Below are positions 19,047 through 29,029 of a stretch of 64,000 bases of DNA, piece after piece (the stretch's first letter is position 1; each line of letters starts with the position of its first letter). The notes under the pieces were generated by a model. That model saw only the letters and a list, made by a program, of their open reading frames with translations, searched no databases and was not told the DNA's origin. The stretch comes from an uncultured Alphaproteobacteria bacterium (GTDB lineage Bacteria; Pseudomonadota; Alphaproteobacteria; RF32; CAG-239). The stretch spans positions 62,001 to 126,000 of the forward strand of contig CASFQO010000002.1 of the NCBI GenBank assembly GCA_949297145.1. The letters run 5' to 3'. A program made the position numbers and the translations under genes.

Positions 19047-19715
19047 TCAACTGATTTTAGATAAACACTGTTTTCGAAACGGCATCAACGAGCCCAAGCA
19101 AATGAGCAACAAAAGCGAAAGTTTATAAGGATGTCCATACTTAATATAGGGCTCGCCTAAGTTGTCATATAACCAACCATCAGCAATAAACCACCCGTTT
19201 TTTAGCATGTAAACATGAACAGCGTTTGTAAAGAGCAATTTTTCTCTGTCACTGTTATAAACGCCGGCCAAGCCACCATCCTTGACGTTTTTCACCGCCA
19301 TAAAATAAGCCCCGTTATGAAAAACTTTTGTTGCCGCAAGGTGTTGTCCGAGGCAGTTATCTTTGTCATCAAACAAAGCCAATTCATTGTGACTTTCTTT
19401 TCTGTACCAACCATTGCGATAAAGTTCTGTTTCTTCAGAAAAAGGGGCTAAACACTGCCCGTCTTTATTCCAAATAGCTTTTTCCTTATTTTCTTTGATA
19501 ACCATAAACTTTCCGTCATCAGCACAAAAAATTGCGCAAACAGCTCCGAAAGACATCATTTGAACTCCGTCTTTAAGAAAGATAGCCAAATTGTTTTTGA
19601 GTACAATGGCCACCCAACCGTTTTTGAGGTTAATTTTCTTTTTAATAAGACCTCTATACAGCATTTTAATATCTGCAGGAAGATCCCCAAATCCAAATAA
19701 TTCTTTAACATTCAT
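19047..19715 (-). CDS. Unknown protein with WG-repeat-like beta units
   Basis: 222 residues. It shows repeated units such as NGWVAIVLKNNLAIFLKDG, NGWYRKESHNELALFDDKD, NGAYFMAVKNVKDGGLAGVY and NGWFIADGWLYDNLGE, a degenerate WG-type beta repeat of about 25 residues. The last 30 residues contain one hydrophobic segment (LSLLLLICLGSLM). It resembles the protein at 1542-2612 in style. The promoter at 19761-19789 and the A/T leader without a Shine-Dalgarno site put it in the same expression class. No enzymatic motif is visible. Confidence 0.7.
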   Translation of the reverse strand: MNVKELFGFGDLPADIKMLYRGLIKKKINLKNGWVAIVLKNNLAIFLKDGVQMMSFGAVCAIFCADDGKFMVIKENKEKAIWNKDGQCLAPFSEETELYRNGWYRKESHNELALFDDKDNCLGQHLAATKVFHNGAYFMAVKNVKDGGLAGVYNSDREKLLFTNAVHVYMLKNGWFIADGWLYDNLGEPYIKYGHPYKLSLLLLICLGSLMPFRKQCLSKIS

Positions 19716-19760
19716 AATGATAAAAATTTAAACATAAAATAATAAAAAACTCTACGAGCG

Positions 19761-19789
19761 AATGTAGTTATATTCGAAAGTAAAGTCAA
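19761..19789 (-). promoter_or_regulatory. Promoter of the 19047-19715 gene (SD-less leader class)
   Basis: TTGACT-17-TACATT on the minus strand; 45 nt from the -10 box to the ATG, no Shine-Dalgarno site. Confidence 0.8.
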
Positions 19790-19820
19790 TAAGAATTACG
19801 AAAATAAATAACGTAGGAGC

Positions 19821-22001
19821 TCACATAAACGAGTAGGGGTTAACATCAACATCAACCCGAACATTACTTTTAATTTTAACCATAGCCAGCCATTTTTTTA
19901 GCACGTTTTGAATATTGACATTGCGTGCTGTTTTAAGGAGCAAACGATAGCGATACCGACCTCTAAGCAAATTCATCGGTGCCGGAGCCGGACCAAGTGT
20001 TTCAATAAGTTCGGTGTTTGGGGCGCATTTACCGAGATAATAGGCTGCCGCTTCAGCCGCTTGTTGGTTGGTGGAAGAAACAATCAGCGCCGCCAATTTT
20101 CCATACGGGGGCATATGTAAGAGCCTTCTGGAGCTTTTTTCAATTTCCACAAATTTATCACGATCATGTTCAATTACCGCCTGCAACACCAAATTATCTG
20201 GATAGAGGGTTTGCAAATAAACCGTTCCCTTTTTTTCGCCGCGTCCGGCACGACCGGAAACCTGCTCCAAAAGTTGGAAAGTTTGCTCACTGGAGCGTAA
20301 ATCGGTTCCAAGCAACCCGAGGTCCGCATCTACAACACCCACCAGCGTTAAATCCGGAAAATTGTGCCCTTTGGCTAAAATCTGCGTTCCGATAAGAATA
20401 TCCACTTCTTTTTGAGCCGTCCGGTGAATAACATCGGAAATTTGCTTATAATTAGTTGTAATATCACTGGAAAGGATAGCCGTTCGCGCCTGCGGAAAAC
20501 GGTTACGAACTTCTTCGGCGATTCGCTCAACTCCTGGTCCGCAAGCCGTCAAACCATCTTCCGAACCGCATTCCGGACAGCGCTTTGGTGTAAACATTTT
20601 GAACCCGCAATGATGACAGATAAGCTCACCCGTAATTCTGTGTTCGGCAAGCCAAGCCGTACAATGCGGACATTGGATTCGGTACCCGCAATCTCTGCAA
20701 ATAAGAAGCGGCGCATATCCTCGCCGGTTAAGAAAGAGCATAGACTGCTCACCTTTTTGCAAATTATGATTAAGTTCCTCCACGAGTGTCGGAGCCAAAA
20801 AGGAAACTCCCCAAGGACCTTTTTGCGGTTTATCTTTTTTCAGATCAATAATTTTGATTTCGGGCAGAACCGCTTTAGCAAAACGCTTTGTTAAGCGAAC
20901 ACAATCATATTTTCCTTCTTCAACATTAACCAATGTCTCAAGGTCAGGCGTTGCCGTAGAAAGAATAACCGGAATTTTTTCAAGATGCGCCCGAAGCACA
21001 GCCATATCGCGTCCCTGATATGTAACCAAACTTTCTTGTTTAAACGAGTGGTCGTGGCTTTCATCAACAACAATAATTCCCAAATCCGCAAAAGGTAAAA
21101 AGAGAGCCGAACGCGCCCCAACCACAACTTTGGCTTTATTAAGCGCAACGGCTTTCCATGTTTTGGCTTTATCCTTAACTCCCACTTCCGAATGCCAAAT
21201 AAAAGGGGTAACGCCGAAACGAAGCTCAAAGCGCCTAAGCCATTGTGAAGTTAAAGAAATTTCCGGAACCAAAACCAACACTTGTTTTCCGAGAGCAAGC
21301 GCCGCCGCCACAGCTTCAAAATAAACTTCTGTCTTACCTGATCCGGTCACACCATCCAATAGAGTGGCGGAAAAACCGTTATTCACTTTCCGAACCAAAA
21401 TATCCGCGGCACTCTGTTGTTCAGAAGTCAACTGCGTCGGTTTGCTTAAGTTGACAATTTGTTCATCAGCATCTTCGTTGACTAAAACCTCTTTCTTATA
21501 CAAAAAGCCATGCTTAATCATCGCGGAAATCACGGCGTCACTGGCGCCCGTAGCATTAACAATTTGTTCTTTTTCAGCTTCAAATCCGTTACTCAAAAAA
21601 TCAAAAACGGCTTTTCTCGTTTCCGTAATTCGGATTCCTTCAAGATTCTCGTTTTTGATATTCAATCCGTAAAGTGTAATCTTTTGTTTGGGTAATTGGT
21701 TGCTTTTAAGCCCCAAAACCATTTTGAGCACAAGCCCGAGCGGTGCAAGATTATATTGCGCGGTCTTTTGAATAAACACCATCATCGGCTGCGTCAATTT
21801 AGGCAGGTTAATAACTGATTTTATCGGTTTGATTTTAGATAAAGCAATATTAGCGGTTTGACCGATTTTCCAAATAACTCCGACTAAATCTTCTCTACCG
21901 AACGAAACTTCCACCATTTGCCCGATGACCAATCCATCGTCACCGGAATAATCAAAAACATCATCAAAAGGCAAGGGAAGAAGAACGCCGTAGATAGCCA
22001 T
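19821..22001 (-). CDS. priA: Primosomal replication restart helicase PriA
   Basis: 726 residues. The order is an N-terminal DNA-binding domain, Walker A GVTGSGKT at residues 217-224, the DExH box read as VVDESHDHSFKQ, the zinc module CRDCGYRIQCPHC and CHHCGFKMFTPKRCPECGSE, and helicase motifs such as GTQILAKGHNFP and QVSGRAGR. It reloads the replisome at stalled forks. It starts 5 nt after the chpT stop, so the two are cotranscribed; the ATG follows AAGG that overlaps the chpT stop codon. Confidence 0.96.
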   Translation of the reverse strand: MAIYGVLLPLPFDDVFDYSGDDGLVIGQMVEVSFGREDLVGVIWKIGQTANIALSKIKPIKSVINLPKLTQPMMVFIQKTAQYNLAPLGLVLKMVLGLKSNQLPKQKITLYGLNIKNENLEGIRITETRKAVFDFLSNGFEAEKEQIVNATGASDAVISAMIKHGFLYKKEVLVNEDADEQIVNLSKPTQLTSEQQSAADILVRKVNNGFSATLLDGVTGSGKTEVYFEAVAAALALGKQVLVLVPEISLTSQWLRRFELRFGVTPFIWHSEVGVKDKAKTWKAVALNKAKVVVGARSALFLPFADLGIIVVDESHDHSFKQESLVTYQGRDMAVLRAHLEKIPVILSTATPDLETLVNVEEGKYDCVRLTKRFAKAVLPEIKIIDLKKDKPQKGPWGVSFLAPTLVEELNHNLQKGEQSMLFLNRRGYAPLLICRDCGYRIQCPHCTAWLAEHRITGELICHHCGFKMFTPKRCPECGSEDGLTACGPGVERIAEEVRNRFPQARTAILSSDITTNYKQISDVIHRTAQKEVDILIGTQILAKGHNFPDLTLVGVVDADLGLLGTDLRSSEQTFQLLEQVSGRAGRGEKKGTVYLQTLYPDNLVLQAVIEHDRDKFVEIEKSSRRLLHMPPYGKLAALIVSSTNQQAAEAAAYYLGKCAPNTELIETLGPAPAPMNLLRGRYRYRLLLKTARNVNIQNVLKKWLAMVKIKSNVRVDVDVNPYSFM

Positions 22002-22006
22002 TACCC

Positions 22007-22612
22007 TTAAGCTCCGATAACTAAAGTTTGGTTATTTAATTGCACCTGTACACCGCTTCCTTTCAGATATTCCAATAAATAAATCAAAGGTGCGTACGAA
22101 GATGGATTTTCCTCAGGCTTTCCGCCATTAAGAATATGGTTGATATTATCAAACTTGGTCTGGTTAAGTGTAGCCGGAGAGGATGGTTGAATAAGCAGAG
22201 TCTCTTCGGTTTCGGTAATGGTAATTTTGCCGCCTTTAATAATCGTGTCGGCCATCATCATCACTGCGGGCATAACTAATTTATAAACCTTTGGGGTAGA
22301 AATCTTAAACTCCGCCTCAATCGGAAAATTAGGGTTTCCCAAAGTAGAAAGATAATCGTTAGAAATCGTAATCAACTCATCCAAAGACTTAACCGCAGCA
22401 TTAGACAGCCCAAAACAGAGTCTAAAAAATTTAAGCCTTTTGCTTAAAACTTTTGAGCTGAAATTTAAGATATTAGAAATATCTTCTTTATCGTCTTCAT
22501 CACCTTCGTTAAGCAACTCCACGGCATTAGAGACGGCACCGATATTGCCGATAAGATCATGAGATAATCTCGTTGCGATAAGTTCGGACAAATAAACATT
22601 ACTATTGCTCAT
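22007..22612 (-). CDS. chpT: ChpT-like histidine phosphotransferase
   Basis: 201 residues. Residues 11-33 read LIATRLSHDLIGNIGAVSNA and onward, the dimerisation helix of ChpT with the phospho-accepting His18. The C-terminal half looks like the degenerate ATPase-like domain of ChpT. In Alphaproteobacteria ChpT passes phosphate from CckA to CtrA and CpdR, controlling the cell cycle. Sequence conservation is modest, so the specific partner is inferred. It lies directly before priA, with 5 nt between. Confidence 0.8.
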   Translation of the reverse strand: MSNSNVYLSELIATRLSHDLIGNIGAVSNAVELLNEGDEDDKEDISNILNFSSKVLSKRLKFFRLCFGLSNAAVKSLDELITISNDYLSTLGNPNFPIEAEFKISTPKVYKLVMPAVMMMADTIIKGGKITITETEETLLIQPSSPATLNQTKFDNINHILNGGKPEENPSSYAPLIYLLEYLKGSGVQVQLNNQTLVIGA

Positions 22613-22695
22613 ATCAAAAATCTTTCCAATTATTAAAAGCTTTCGTTATTAAATAAATTATCCCTTATATGCACGCAAAGCATTTAAAAAAACGT

Positions 22696-23658
22696 TTAAA
22701 AAGTGTAATATTGCGTATTGGCAAATCTTGTATCTTCATTAAACATACGTGCCGCGTCCAAATCTTTAAGCAAAGGATCAGCTAATTCCAAACGTCCGGT
22801 TGTGGCTTTGAGATAAGGTTTTTTGCCACCTAACCCCCATTTAACTTCTGTTTCGTTATCAGGCTTTCCATATTTTAAATCTATGCGTCGCCAAAAATCA
22901 AACACTTTTATATTGTTTAAATAGATATTTTTGGATGCCTTACTGTCACTAAATGGAATGGTACTTTTATAAAAAATTCTATGAGCCAAATTATCCGTAA
23001 AGGTAGAAGTAAAATAAACCTCTATACTTTCGCGCGTAGTATATCGGTTATAAATTTGGTATTCCACAAATTGGAAACCGTTTTCCTTAGCAATCATGGT
23101 AGCGCACGCGTTAAGCCTTTCAAATCCGATAACCCCATGCTGGCGACATAATTCTTCACTACGCCATTTAATAAAGTTAGGAATTTCCATCTTTTCCTGA
23201 ATTTTGCGATAACCTTGTGCGGTTAAAGTATCTTCAACCTCTTTTGGGGACATTCTAAGTTTAACTTTAGAAATATCAAAATTAGCAGCATTGGAGCGTC
23301 TATTTTGCAAAACACGTTCAATGCGTTTTTCTTCGGCTTCTTTTTCTTTAACGGTTTGTTCCTTAAAAATTTCGCTCGTACCTTTAGAAATTAAACTTTT
23401 GAGCCAACTCTCGGTTTCTTGATTTTCGCTATCTTTACTGCTTTCTTTTTTCTTTTTGGATTTGGATAAATTTTCTGTAAGAGATTCGGAAATGTCAACA
23501 GAGGATTTATTTTTTTGCTTCTGCTCATCTTGAGCGCCTTCCGCTTTTTTTTCAAGCATCAATAAATCCATTTCAGACTGCGCAACCGCTGGTGCAATTG
23601 CAAGTATTGCACCGCCGTATAAAACTAAGAAGAAAGCTAACAGTCTGTTTTTAATCAT
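22696..23658 (-). CDS. Secreted protein of unknown function
   Basis: 320 residues from ATG 23658. A signal peptide (MIKNRLLAFFLVLYGGAILA, cleavage near APAVAQ) precedes a highly charged Lys/Glu/Ser region (about residues 30-125) and a C-terminal domain of about 190 residues containing two Cys residues in EELCRQHG and NACATM. The C-terminal domain has the form of a periplasmic binding or assembly module (KVKLRMSPKEVEDTLTAQGY), but I do not recognise a family. It is divergent from trmFO. A GTG two codons upstream is an alternative start. Confidence 0.7.
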   Translation of the reverse strand: MIKNRLLAFFLVLYGGAILAIAPAVAQSEMDLLMLEKKAEGAQDEQKQKNKSSVDISESLTENLSKSKKKKESSKDSENQETESWLKSLISKGTSEIFKEQTVKEKEAEEKRIERVLQNRRSNAANFDISKVKLRMSPKEVEDTLTAQGYRKIQEKMEIPNFIKWRSEELCRQHGVIGFERLNACATMIAKENGFQFVEYQIYNRYTTRESIEVYFTSTFTDNLAHRIFYKSTIPFSDSKASKNIYLNNIKVFDFWRRIDLKYGKPDNETEVKWGLGGKKPYLKATTGRLELADPLLKDLDAARMFNEDTRFANTQYYTF

Positions 23659-23720
23659 TTCCACAATCCATTTTTCGCCATTATAACAAACTTTTTTTAA
23701 AAATCATCTAATTTTTAGTA

Positions 23721-23749
23721 TTTACAAACCGAAGAAGTCATCATATAAC
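23721..23749 (+). promoter_or_regulatory. Promoter of the trmFO operon
   Basis: TTTACA-17-TATAAC, 32 nt upstream of the trmFO start, which has GAGGGA in front of it. Confidence 0.75.
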
Positions 23750-23781
23750 CAAAAGACAAAAAAGAAGAAAAGAGGGAAGCA

Positions 23782-25131
23782 ATGTCCGAACATATAAACG
23801 TTATAGGCGGAGGTTTAGCCGGAGCCGAGGCAGCATGGCAAATCGCACAAAGAGGCGTAGAGGTAAAGCTCTATGAAATGAAACCGCAAAAACATTCTCC
23901 GGCACATAAAAGCGATACTTTGGCCGAGCTGGTATGTTCTAATTCACTTCGTTCGGATGATGCAATGTATAACGCCGTCGGTTTGTTGCATGAAGAAATG
24001 CGGCAGGCTCACTCTTTAATTATGGAAAGCGCCGATAAAAATAAAGTCCCGGCAGGTGGGGCTTTGGCTGTGGACAGAGAGGGTTTTTCCGCCTACATAA
24101 CCGAAAAAATCAAATCTCACCCCAAAATAGAAGTGATAGAAAAAGAGATAACCACACTTCCGAAAGAAGAAGATGGGCTAAGTATTATTGCCACCGGTCC
24201 GTTGACTTCAGAGGCTTTGTCTGCCAGCATATCCGAAGCCATAGGCGGGGAAAAACTTTCTTTCTATGATGCGATAGCACCGGTCATATATAAAGAGAGC
24301 ATAGATTTTACCAAAGCCTGGTATCAATCGCGGTATGATAAAGGCGATAAGTTTGATTATATCAATTGTCCGCTTGATAAAGAACAATATTATGCGTTTG
24401 TTGAGGCGTTGCTGAACGGAGAAAAAGCAGAATTTCACGATTTTGAAACACCGACATATTTTGACGGTTGCTTGCCGGTGGAAGTTATGGCCGAACGCGG
24501 AAAAGATACTCTGATGTATGGTCCGATGAAGCCGGTCGGGCTAACCAATCCGCACACCGGAGAGCGTCCTTATGCGGTTGTGCAATTAAGACAAGATAAT
24601 AAAGAAGATACTCTGCGCAATATGGTCGGTTTTCAAACCAAATTAAAACACGCCGAACAAACACGCATTTTCCGCACGATTCCGGGGTTGGAAAACGCCG
24701 TTTTTGCAAGACTTGGCGGAATTCATAAAAATACGTTTATAAAGTCGCCGATTCTCTTAGATAAATATTTGCGGTTAAAAACAAAGCCATACCTCATGTT
24801 TGCCGGACAAATCACCGGATGCGAAGGTTATGTGGAGAGTGCTTCCATCGGTTGGCTTGCCGGATATTTTGCTGCAGAAATCATCAAAGGGAACACGCCG
24901 CATCTGCCGCCGCGAGAAACGGCATTTGGGTGTCAGTTGGCGCACTTACAGGATGATACGGATATTGAACACTATCAGCCGATGAATATCAATTTTGGAT
25001 TGTTTCCGGAGCTGCCGAAGGTAGAAACCGCTAAAGGAAAGTTGCGTTATTTAAAAGGAACCGAAAAAAAAGCAGCCTTATCGGCGCGTGCACTCAAAGC
25101 TTTGGAAGGATGGCTGCATGAAATCGTGTAA
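23782..25131 (+). CDS. trmFO: Folate/FAD-dependent tRNA (uracil-54-C5) methyltransferase
   Basis: 449 residues. The FAD-binding start [15 protein letters not shown], the Cys-containing [14 protein letters not shown] near residue 50, and [19 protein letters not shown] are diagnostic of TrmFO, which makes ribothymidine at tRNA position 54 using methylenetetrahydrofolate. The start follows GAGGGA. The downstream gene overlaps its end by 14 bp. Confidence 0.97.
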   Translation: MSEHINVIGGGLAGAEAAWQIAQRGVEVKLYEMKPQKHSPAHKSDTLAELVCSNSLRSDDAMYNAVGLLHEEMRQAHSLIMESADKNKVPAGGALAVDREGFSAYITEKIKSHPKIEVIEKEITTLPKEEDGLSIIATGPLTSEALSASISEAIGGEKLSFYDAIAPVIYKESIDFTKAWYQSRYDKGDKFDYINCPLDKEQYYAFVEALLNGEKAEFHDFETPTYFDGCLPVEVMAERGKDTLMYGPMKPVGLTNPHTGERPYAVVQLRQDNKEDTLRNMVGFQTKLKHAEQTRIFRTIPGLENAVFARLGGIHKNTFIKSPILLDKYLRLKTKPYLMFAGQITGCEGYVESASIGWLAGYFAAEIIKGNTPHLPPRETAFGCQLAHLQDDTDIEHYQPMNINFGLFPELPKVETAKGKLRYLKGTEKKAALSARALKALEGWLHEIV

Positions 25132-25906
25132 GACAACAGAAAAGCCGCTATATCCGTTGCTAGATAGTAAAAAGGACGAAGTGGTTGCCTTGCCGCCGTT
25201 ATCGTTGTATTTGAAGCTAATTCCCAAAAAGGACGAGGCATTTTTTGTGCAATACCTGAAGTATCTGCATCTGTTGGCAATCCGAGGTTTGAAAGAAAAG
25301 AAAGTTCATCAAAAGAGTTTTAATTACCTTTATCAAGCCGTGAGCAAGCGAGAATGGAGCAAAAAAAATCTGCTGGGCTATTTGCAAAAAGAGTTTATAA
25401 AGCGCAATTTATCCCTGTCTTTATTGTTAGAACCATTAGACGGCTTTGAGTGGGTTTCAAAGAATTTGTATCCCCTAGAATTAACCGAAGCCTCCCCGAT
25501 GGGGTTGCAAATTATATCGCCGATATCAAGAATGGTCGCGGTCTTGAATAATCAAACGCCGTCGTTTTATCAACCATTTTCAAATTTAGTATTTTCATAC
25601 ATCAGCCGCTATGTGCAAGAATATGAGGGGCTGCGCCGAATCTTAAAAAAATCCGGTATCAGCACGGGCGATAAGAAAATAACCCAACGCCTAAAGAAAG
25701 GCTTAAAATCAGAACAACAACTGCTAAGCGTCACAAGAGGTATGATATTTCGCTCTAAAATCGGTTTTTTTATCGGACTTAATACAATTTTAACCGAAAA
25801 AGTCGTACAAAAAATAAATTTTTTAGTATATGTTAACGCATTTTTATATGGTTTGTGGTACAACTTAACCACAAAAAATCAAACAAAAGAGATGAAAATC
25901 AAATAA
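25118..25906 (+). CDS. Degenerate squalene/phytoene-synthase-like protein
   Basis: 262 residues from ATG 25118, preceded by AAGGA inside the trmFO end. The all-helical sequence can be aligned by eye with the neighbouring intact enzyme in the region [18 protein letters not shown] (matching its YCRGVSEIPCCLIL), which is the family core. The two Asp-rich metal motifs of prenyl synthases are not visible, so it is unlikely to be catalytically competent alone. It may be a subunit or a HpnC-like relic. Overlap with trmFO and a 24-bp gap to the next gene show a common transcript. Confidence 0.6.
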   Translation: MKSCKTTEKPLYPLLDSKKDEVVALPPLSLYLKLIPKKDEAFFVQYLKYLHLLAIRGLKEKKVHQKSFNYLYQAVSKREWSKKNLLGYLQKEFIKRNLSLSLLLEPLDGFEWVSKNLYPLELTEASPMGLQIISPISRMVAVLNNQTPSFYQPFSNLVFSYISRYVQEYEGLRRILKKSGISTGDKKITQRLKKGLKSEQQLLSVTRGMIFRSKIGFFIGLNTILTEKVVQKINFLVYVNAFLYGLWYNLTTKNQTKEMKIK

Positions 25907-25930
25907 ACTGTTTCAAGAATAGGAAAGAAA

Positions 25931-26782
25931 ATGAGCTCCATAGGACGAATTGTCAGAAAAAATCATTCAGCTTTATTTTGGTGTACGAGACATTATCCCA
26001 AAGCCAAGCGAGAAGCGGTATATACCTTATATGCGCTGGTGAAACATTTTGATGATTTAAGCTCCAGTTCTTTGCCGGAAAAAGAAAAAGGGGATATTCT
26101 GGCCGCATGGCAGCGAGAAGTTTCTAATATCTATGATAAAAAAGTTCCCGAGACGGATATCGGCCGACGTATATATAAAAACTGTATGCGTTTCAAGTTT
26201 TCCAGAGAAAATTTGGAAACGATTTTATCAAGTTTTGCCATGGATTGCCCGAAGCCTTTGTTTCGCCCGAGTTTGCAAGAATTTGAAACTTATTGCCGCG
26301 GTGTATCGGAAATTCCTTGTTGTTTGATTTTAAAAGTTGTGGGCGATTTTGATGAAGAAACAACCATGGAATTAGGCAAGCAAATCGGCCGTGCGGTAGA
26401 AATAACCAACATCTTAAAAAACATCAAAGAAGATGCTCTTGGCGGTCATATGTATATTCCGGACGAATACTTGAAAGCAGCGGAAATTGATGAAAGTTTA
26501 ACGGCCAAAGATATTTTGACGCATAAAAATTTATATGTTGCCCGTCAAAAATTGGCCAACATGGCGCGTTCAGCTTTTGCCGAAGCCTATCGCCTGTTAG
26601 AAGAAAAGCATAACCGCAACTCAAAGCCGATTGTCTATATGCTGAATTTGTATCACGCCTATTTTGAGCTAATGGATAAGCGCGGCTGGGAAATAATATC
26701 CCCAAAACCGGAGCTGAAATTCAAAGATAGATTTAAGCTGATAATGCGTGCCTTGTTCAAGAAAAACAGCAGCAGCCACTAA
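25931..26782 (+). CDS. Squalene/phytoene synthase family protein (HpnD-like)
   Basis: 283 residues. The first motif is HFDDLSSSS near residue 38 and the second is NILKNIKEDALGGHMYIPDE near residue 155, where classic enzymes have DxxED; the leading Asp is Asn. YCRGVSEIP near residue 117 is also typical. Such enzymes join two C15 or C20 prenyl diphosphates; HpnD makes presqualene diphosphate for hopanoids. No other hopanoid gene lies in this window. The AGGAAAG site precedes the ATG. Confidence 0.8.
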   Translation: MSSIGRIVRKNHSALFWCTRHYPKAKREAVYTLYALVKHFDDLSSSSLPEKEKGDILAAWQREVSNIYDKKVPETDIGRRIYKNCMRFKFSRENLETILSSFAMDCPKPLFRPSLQEFETYCRGVSEIPCCLILKVVGDFDEETTMELGKQIGRAVEITNILKNIKEDALGGHMYIPDEYLKAAEIDESLTAKDILTHKNLYVARQKLANMARSAFAEAYRLLEEKHNRNSKPIVYMLNLYHAYFELMDKRGWEIISPKPELKFKDRFKLIMRALFKKNSSSH

Positions 26783-26886
26783 AATTTCAAATATCGATAA
26801 TAGTCGTTGATAAAGTAATAAAAACTTTTGCGAACAAAGCAAAAGCAGCTAGACTTATACCCGATAAACAGTAAAAAGGGATAGGT

Positions 26887-27837
26887 ATGCAAATAAGAAG
26901 TTTAGGTGTCGTTTTCTTGTTAGCGGGGATTTTGCTGAGCATAACACCGCAAGCAGTAAAGGCAGAGGAAACAAGTGAAGATTTAGAAGAAAAAATTTTA
27001 GCTGAAGAAACCGCTGAAGAAGCCGCAAAAGATAAGCTCAAACAATCGGAGCAGGGACTTTGGACCGCAAATATCAAACGTATCGGTGTGGAATATATGG
27101 AACACAGCGTCACCAACAAAGAAGATGAAAATTATCCGGACACATATAATGCAGATGAAGAGACCAATATCGGCGGTGTTTTTGATGGAAATGTAACGTT
27201 TGAAAAAAACAGTATGGTCTGGGTAAACGGGCTATATGCAATCTATAGCAAATCCAAAACCAGTGAAGACGGCAAAACCAGCGAAAATGAAAAAGACGAT
27301 GAGATTTTGCTGTTTACGGATTATACACAAAAAATATGGCATTTAGACGAAGGTTCAATAGGTCCTTTTGCATATTTGGGGTATGAGACGGAATTTACGG
27401 ATTTTGATTTGGACGGCAGCAGTTATCGGACGCAAATTTTACGCGGAAAAACCGGTTTAAAATTTTATGACGGACAATATTTTAAGCAACTATATGTCGC
27501 CTTAGTAGAAGAGGATGACATGACCTATGAAGAGGACAATATGAAAACCGGCGGCGAAATCGGTTATGAGTTCAATTATCCGATAAATCCGCTGACCTCA
27601 TTTGTATCAGAAGGGTACTATCGTCATTTCTTTAGTTACAGTGAATATGAAGCAACGGACTTTGAATATAAATTAAGCCTAAACAATCGTATTGAAACAA
27701 AGCTCGTGGGCGACTTATATTTAGCACCGTTTTACAATTATGAATTAGCCAAGACCAGAGGCGCCTCAAGATCGCGCGCTCAAAGTACATTTGGCCTGTC
27801 ACTAAATTATAACAAGAGTTTTGAAATATTCAAATAG
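26887..27837 (+). CDS. Putative outer-membrane beta-barrel protein
   Basis: 316 residues. A signal peptide ends near AVKAEE; an acidic low-complexity helix (about residues 27-55) follows, then alternating amphipathic strands rich in Tyr, Phe and acidic residues, ending in a hydrophobic aromatic pattern (LSLNYNKSFEIF). This is the composition of a small outer-membrane barrel, though the terminal residue is Lys rather than Phe. The start has AAGGGA. It is 9 bp upstream of the alcohol dehydrogenase gene and may share its transcript. Confidence 0.65.
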   Translation: MQIRSLGVVFLLAGILLSITPQAVKAEETSEDLEEKILAEETAEEAAKDKLKQSEQGLWTANIKRIGVEYMEHSVTNKEDENYPDTYNADEETNIGGVFDGNVTFEKNSMVWVNGLYAIYSKSKTSEDGKTSENEKDDEILLFTDYTQKIWHLDEGSIGPFAYLGYETEFTDFDLDGSSYRTQILRGKTGLKFYDGQYFKQLYVALVEEDDMTYEEDNMKTGGEIGYEFNYPINPLTSFVSEGYYRHFFSYSEYEATDFEYKLSLNNRIETKLVGDLYLAPFYNYELAKTRGASRSRAQSTFGLSLNYNKSFEIFK

Positions 27838-27846
27838 GAGGTAAAC

Positions 27847-29016
27847 ATGAATTTTACATATTATATACCGACAAAAATTCTCTTCGGCCGCGGACAGTTG
27901 AGCAATCTGCACAAAGAAAAGCTCCCCGGCAAAAAAGCTTTGATAGTAACAACCAACGGACGTTCGGTGATAGATAACGGTTATTTGGCAAGAACGGAAG
28001 AAGAGCTGACAGCCGCCGGCGTATCTTATGTTATATATAATAAAATCACTGCCAATCCGGATAGAAAAGAAGTAATGGACGGTGCAGCACTTGCCAAGAA
28101 AGAGGGCTGTGATTTTGTATTAGGTTTGGGCGGCGGCTCACCGATAGACGCATCTAAGTCTATTGCAATTATGGCCACCAACGAAGGCGATTACTGGGAT
28201 TATATGATGCGCGGCACCGGCAAAAGACAAAAGATAACTCAAAAACCTCTCCCGATTGTTGCCATAACCACCACCGCCGGCACCGGAACGGAAGCAGACC
28301 CCTGGACGGTTATCAGCAATGAAGAAACAGAAGAAAAATTCGGTTTTGGCATAGATGAAACATTTCCGGTTTTGGCCGTTGTTGATCCGGAACTTATGCT
28401 GAGCGTCCCGAAGAATTATACCATCTACCAAGGGTTTGATGCCCTGTTTCATAGTTTAGAGGGATATTTGGCAAATATTGCCACCCCGATAAGTGATATT
28501 TTTGCCTTAAAAGCCATTAGCCTGATTGCTAAAAATTTGCCATTAGCCGTTTTTGACGGAAACGATATGGATGCGCGTGAAAATATGGCGCTGGCAAATA
28601 CATTATCCGGCATGGTAGAAAGCACATCGGGATGCATTTCCGAGCACGCATTGGAACACGTCTTAAGCGGTGCACATAAAAATTTGCCGCATGGCGCCGG
28701 CTTAATTATGCTGAGTGTGGCATATTTTAGCAAGATAGCCGAGAAACACAGCAGTGATGAACGTTTGGTTGAAATGGCTAAAGCAATGGGTAAGAAAGAT
28801 GCCAAAACACCGGAAGACTTTATTGAAGCCTTAAAAGAGTTGCAAAAAGCCTGCGGTGCGGATAATTTGAAGATGAGCGATTATGGCATAGAAAAGTCAC
28901 GCCTAAAAGAGTTTGCCGAAGCCGCAAAAACGCAAAATGCCGTATCGTTTTTATTAGACCCATGTGATTTAAGCGTAAAGGATTGCTTGGATATATACGA
29001 AAAATCATATAAATAA
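27847..29016 (+). CDS. Iron-containing alcohol dehydrogenase
   Basis: 389 residues, the normal family size. The NAD-binding motif GGGSPIDASK near residue 97, TTAGTGTEAD near 140 and the metal site with Asp in GFDALFHSLEGY and His residues in EHALEHVLSGAHKNLPHGAG are all present. It belongs to the Fe-ADH group that reduces aldehydes in fermentation; BdhA-like activity is plausible. It starts with a strong site, AGGAGG, 9 bp after the outer-membrane gene. Confidence 0.92.
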   Translation: MNFTYYIPTKILFGRGQLSNLHKEKLPGKKALIVTTNGRSVIDNGYLARTEEELTAAGVSYVIYNKITANPDRKEVMDGAALAKKEGCDFVLGLGGGSPIDASKSIAIMATNEGDYWDYMMRGTGKRQKITQKPLPIVAITTTAGTGTEADPWTVISNEETEEKFGFGIDETFPVLAVVDPELMLSVPKNYTIYQGFDALFHSLEGYLANIATPISDIFALKAISLIAKNLPLAVFDGNDMDARENMALANTLSGMVESTSGCISEHALEHVLSGAHKNLPHGAGLIMLSVAYFSKIAEKHSSDERLVEMAKAMGKKDAKTPEDFIEALKELQKACGADNLKMSDYGIEKSRLKEFAEAAKTQNAVSFLLDPCDLSVKDCLDIYEKSYK

Positions 29017-29029
29017 GAGAGGCGCGGAA

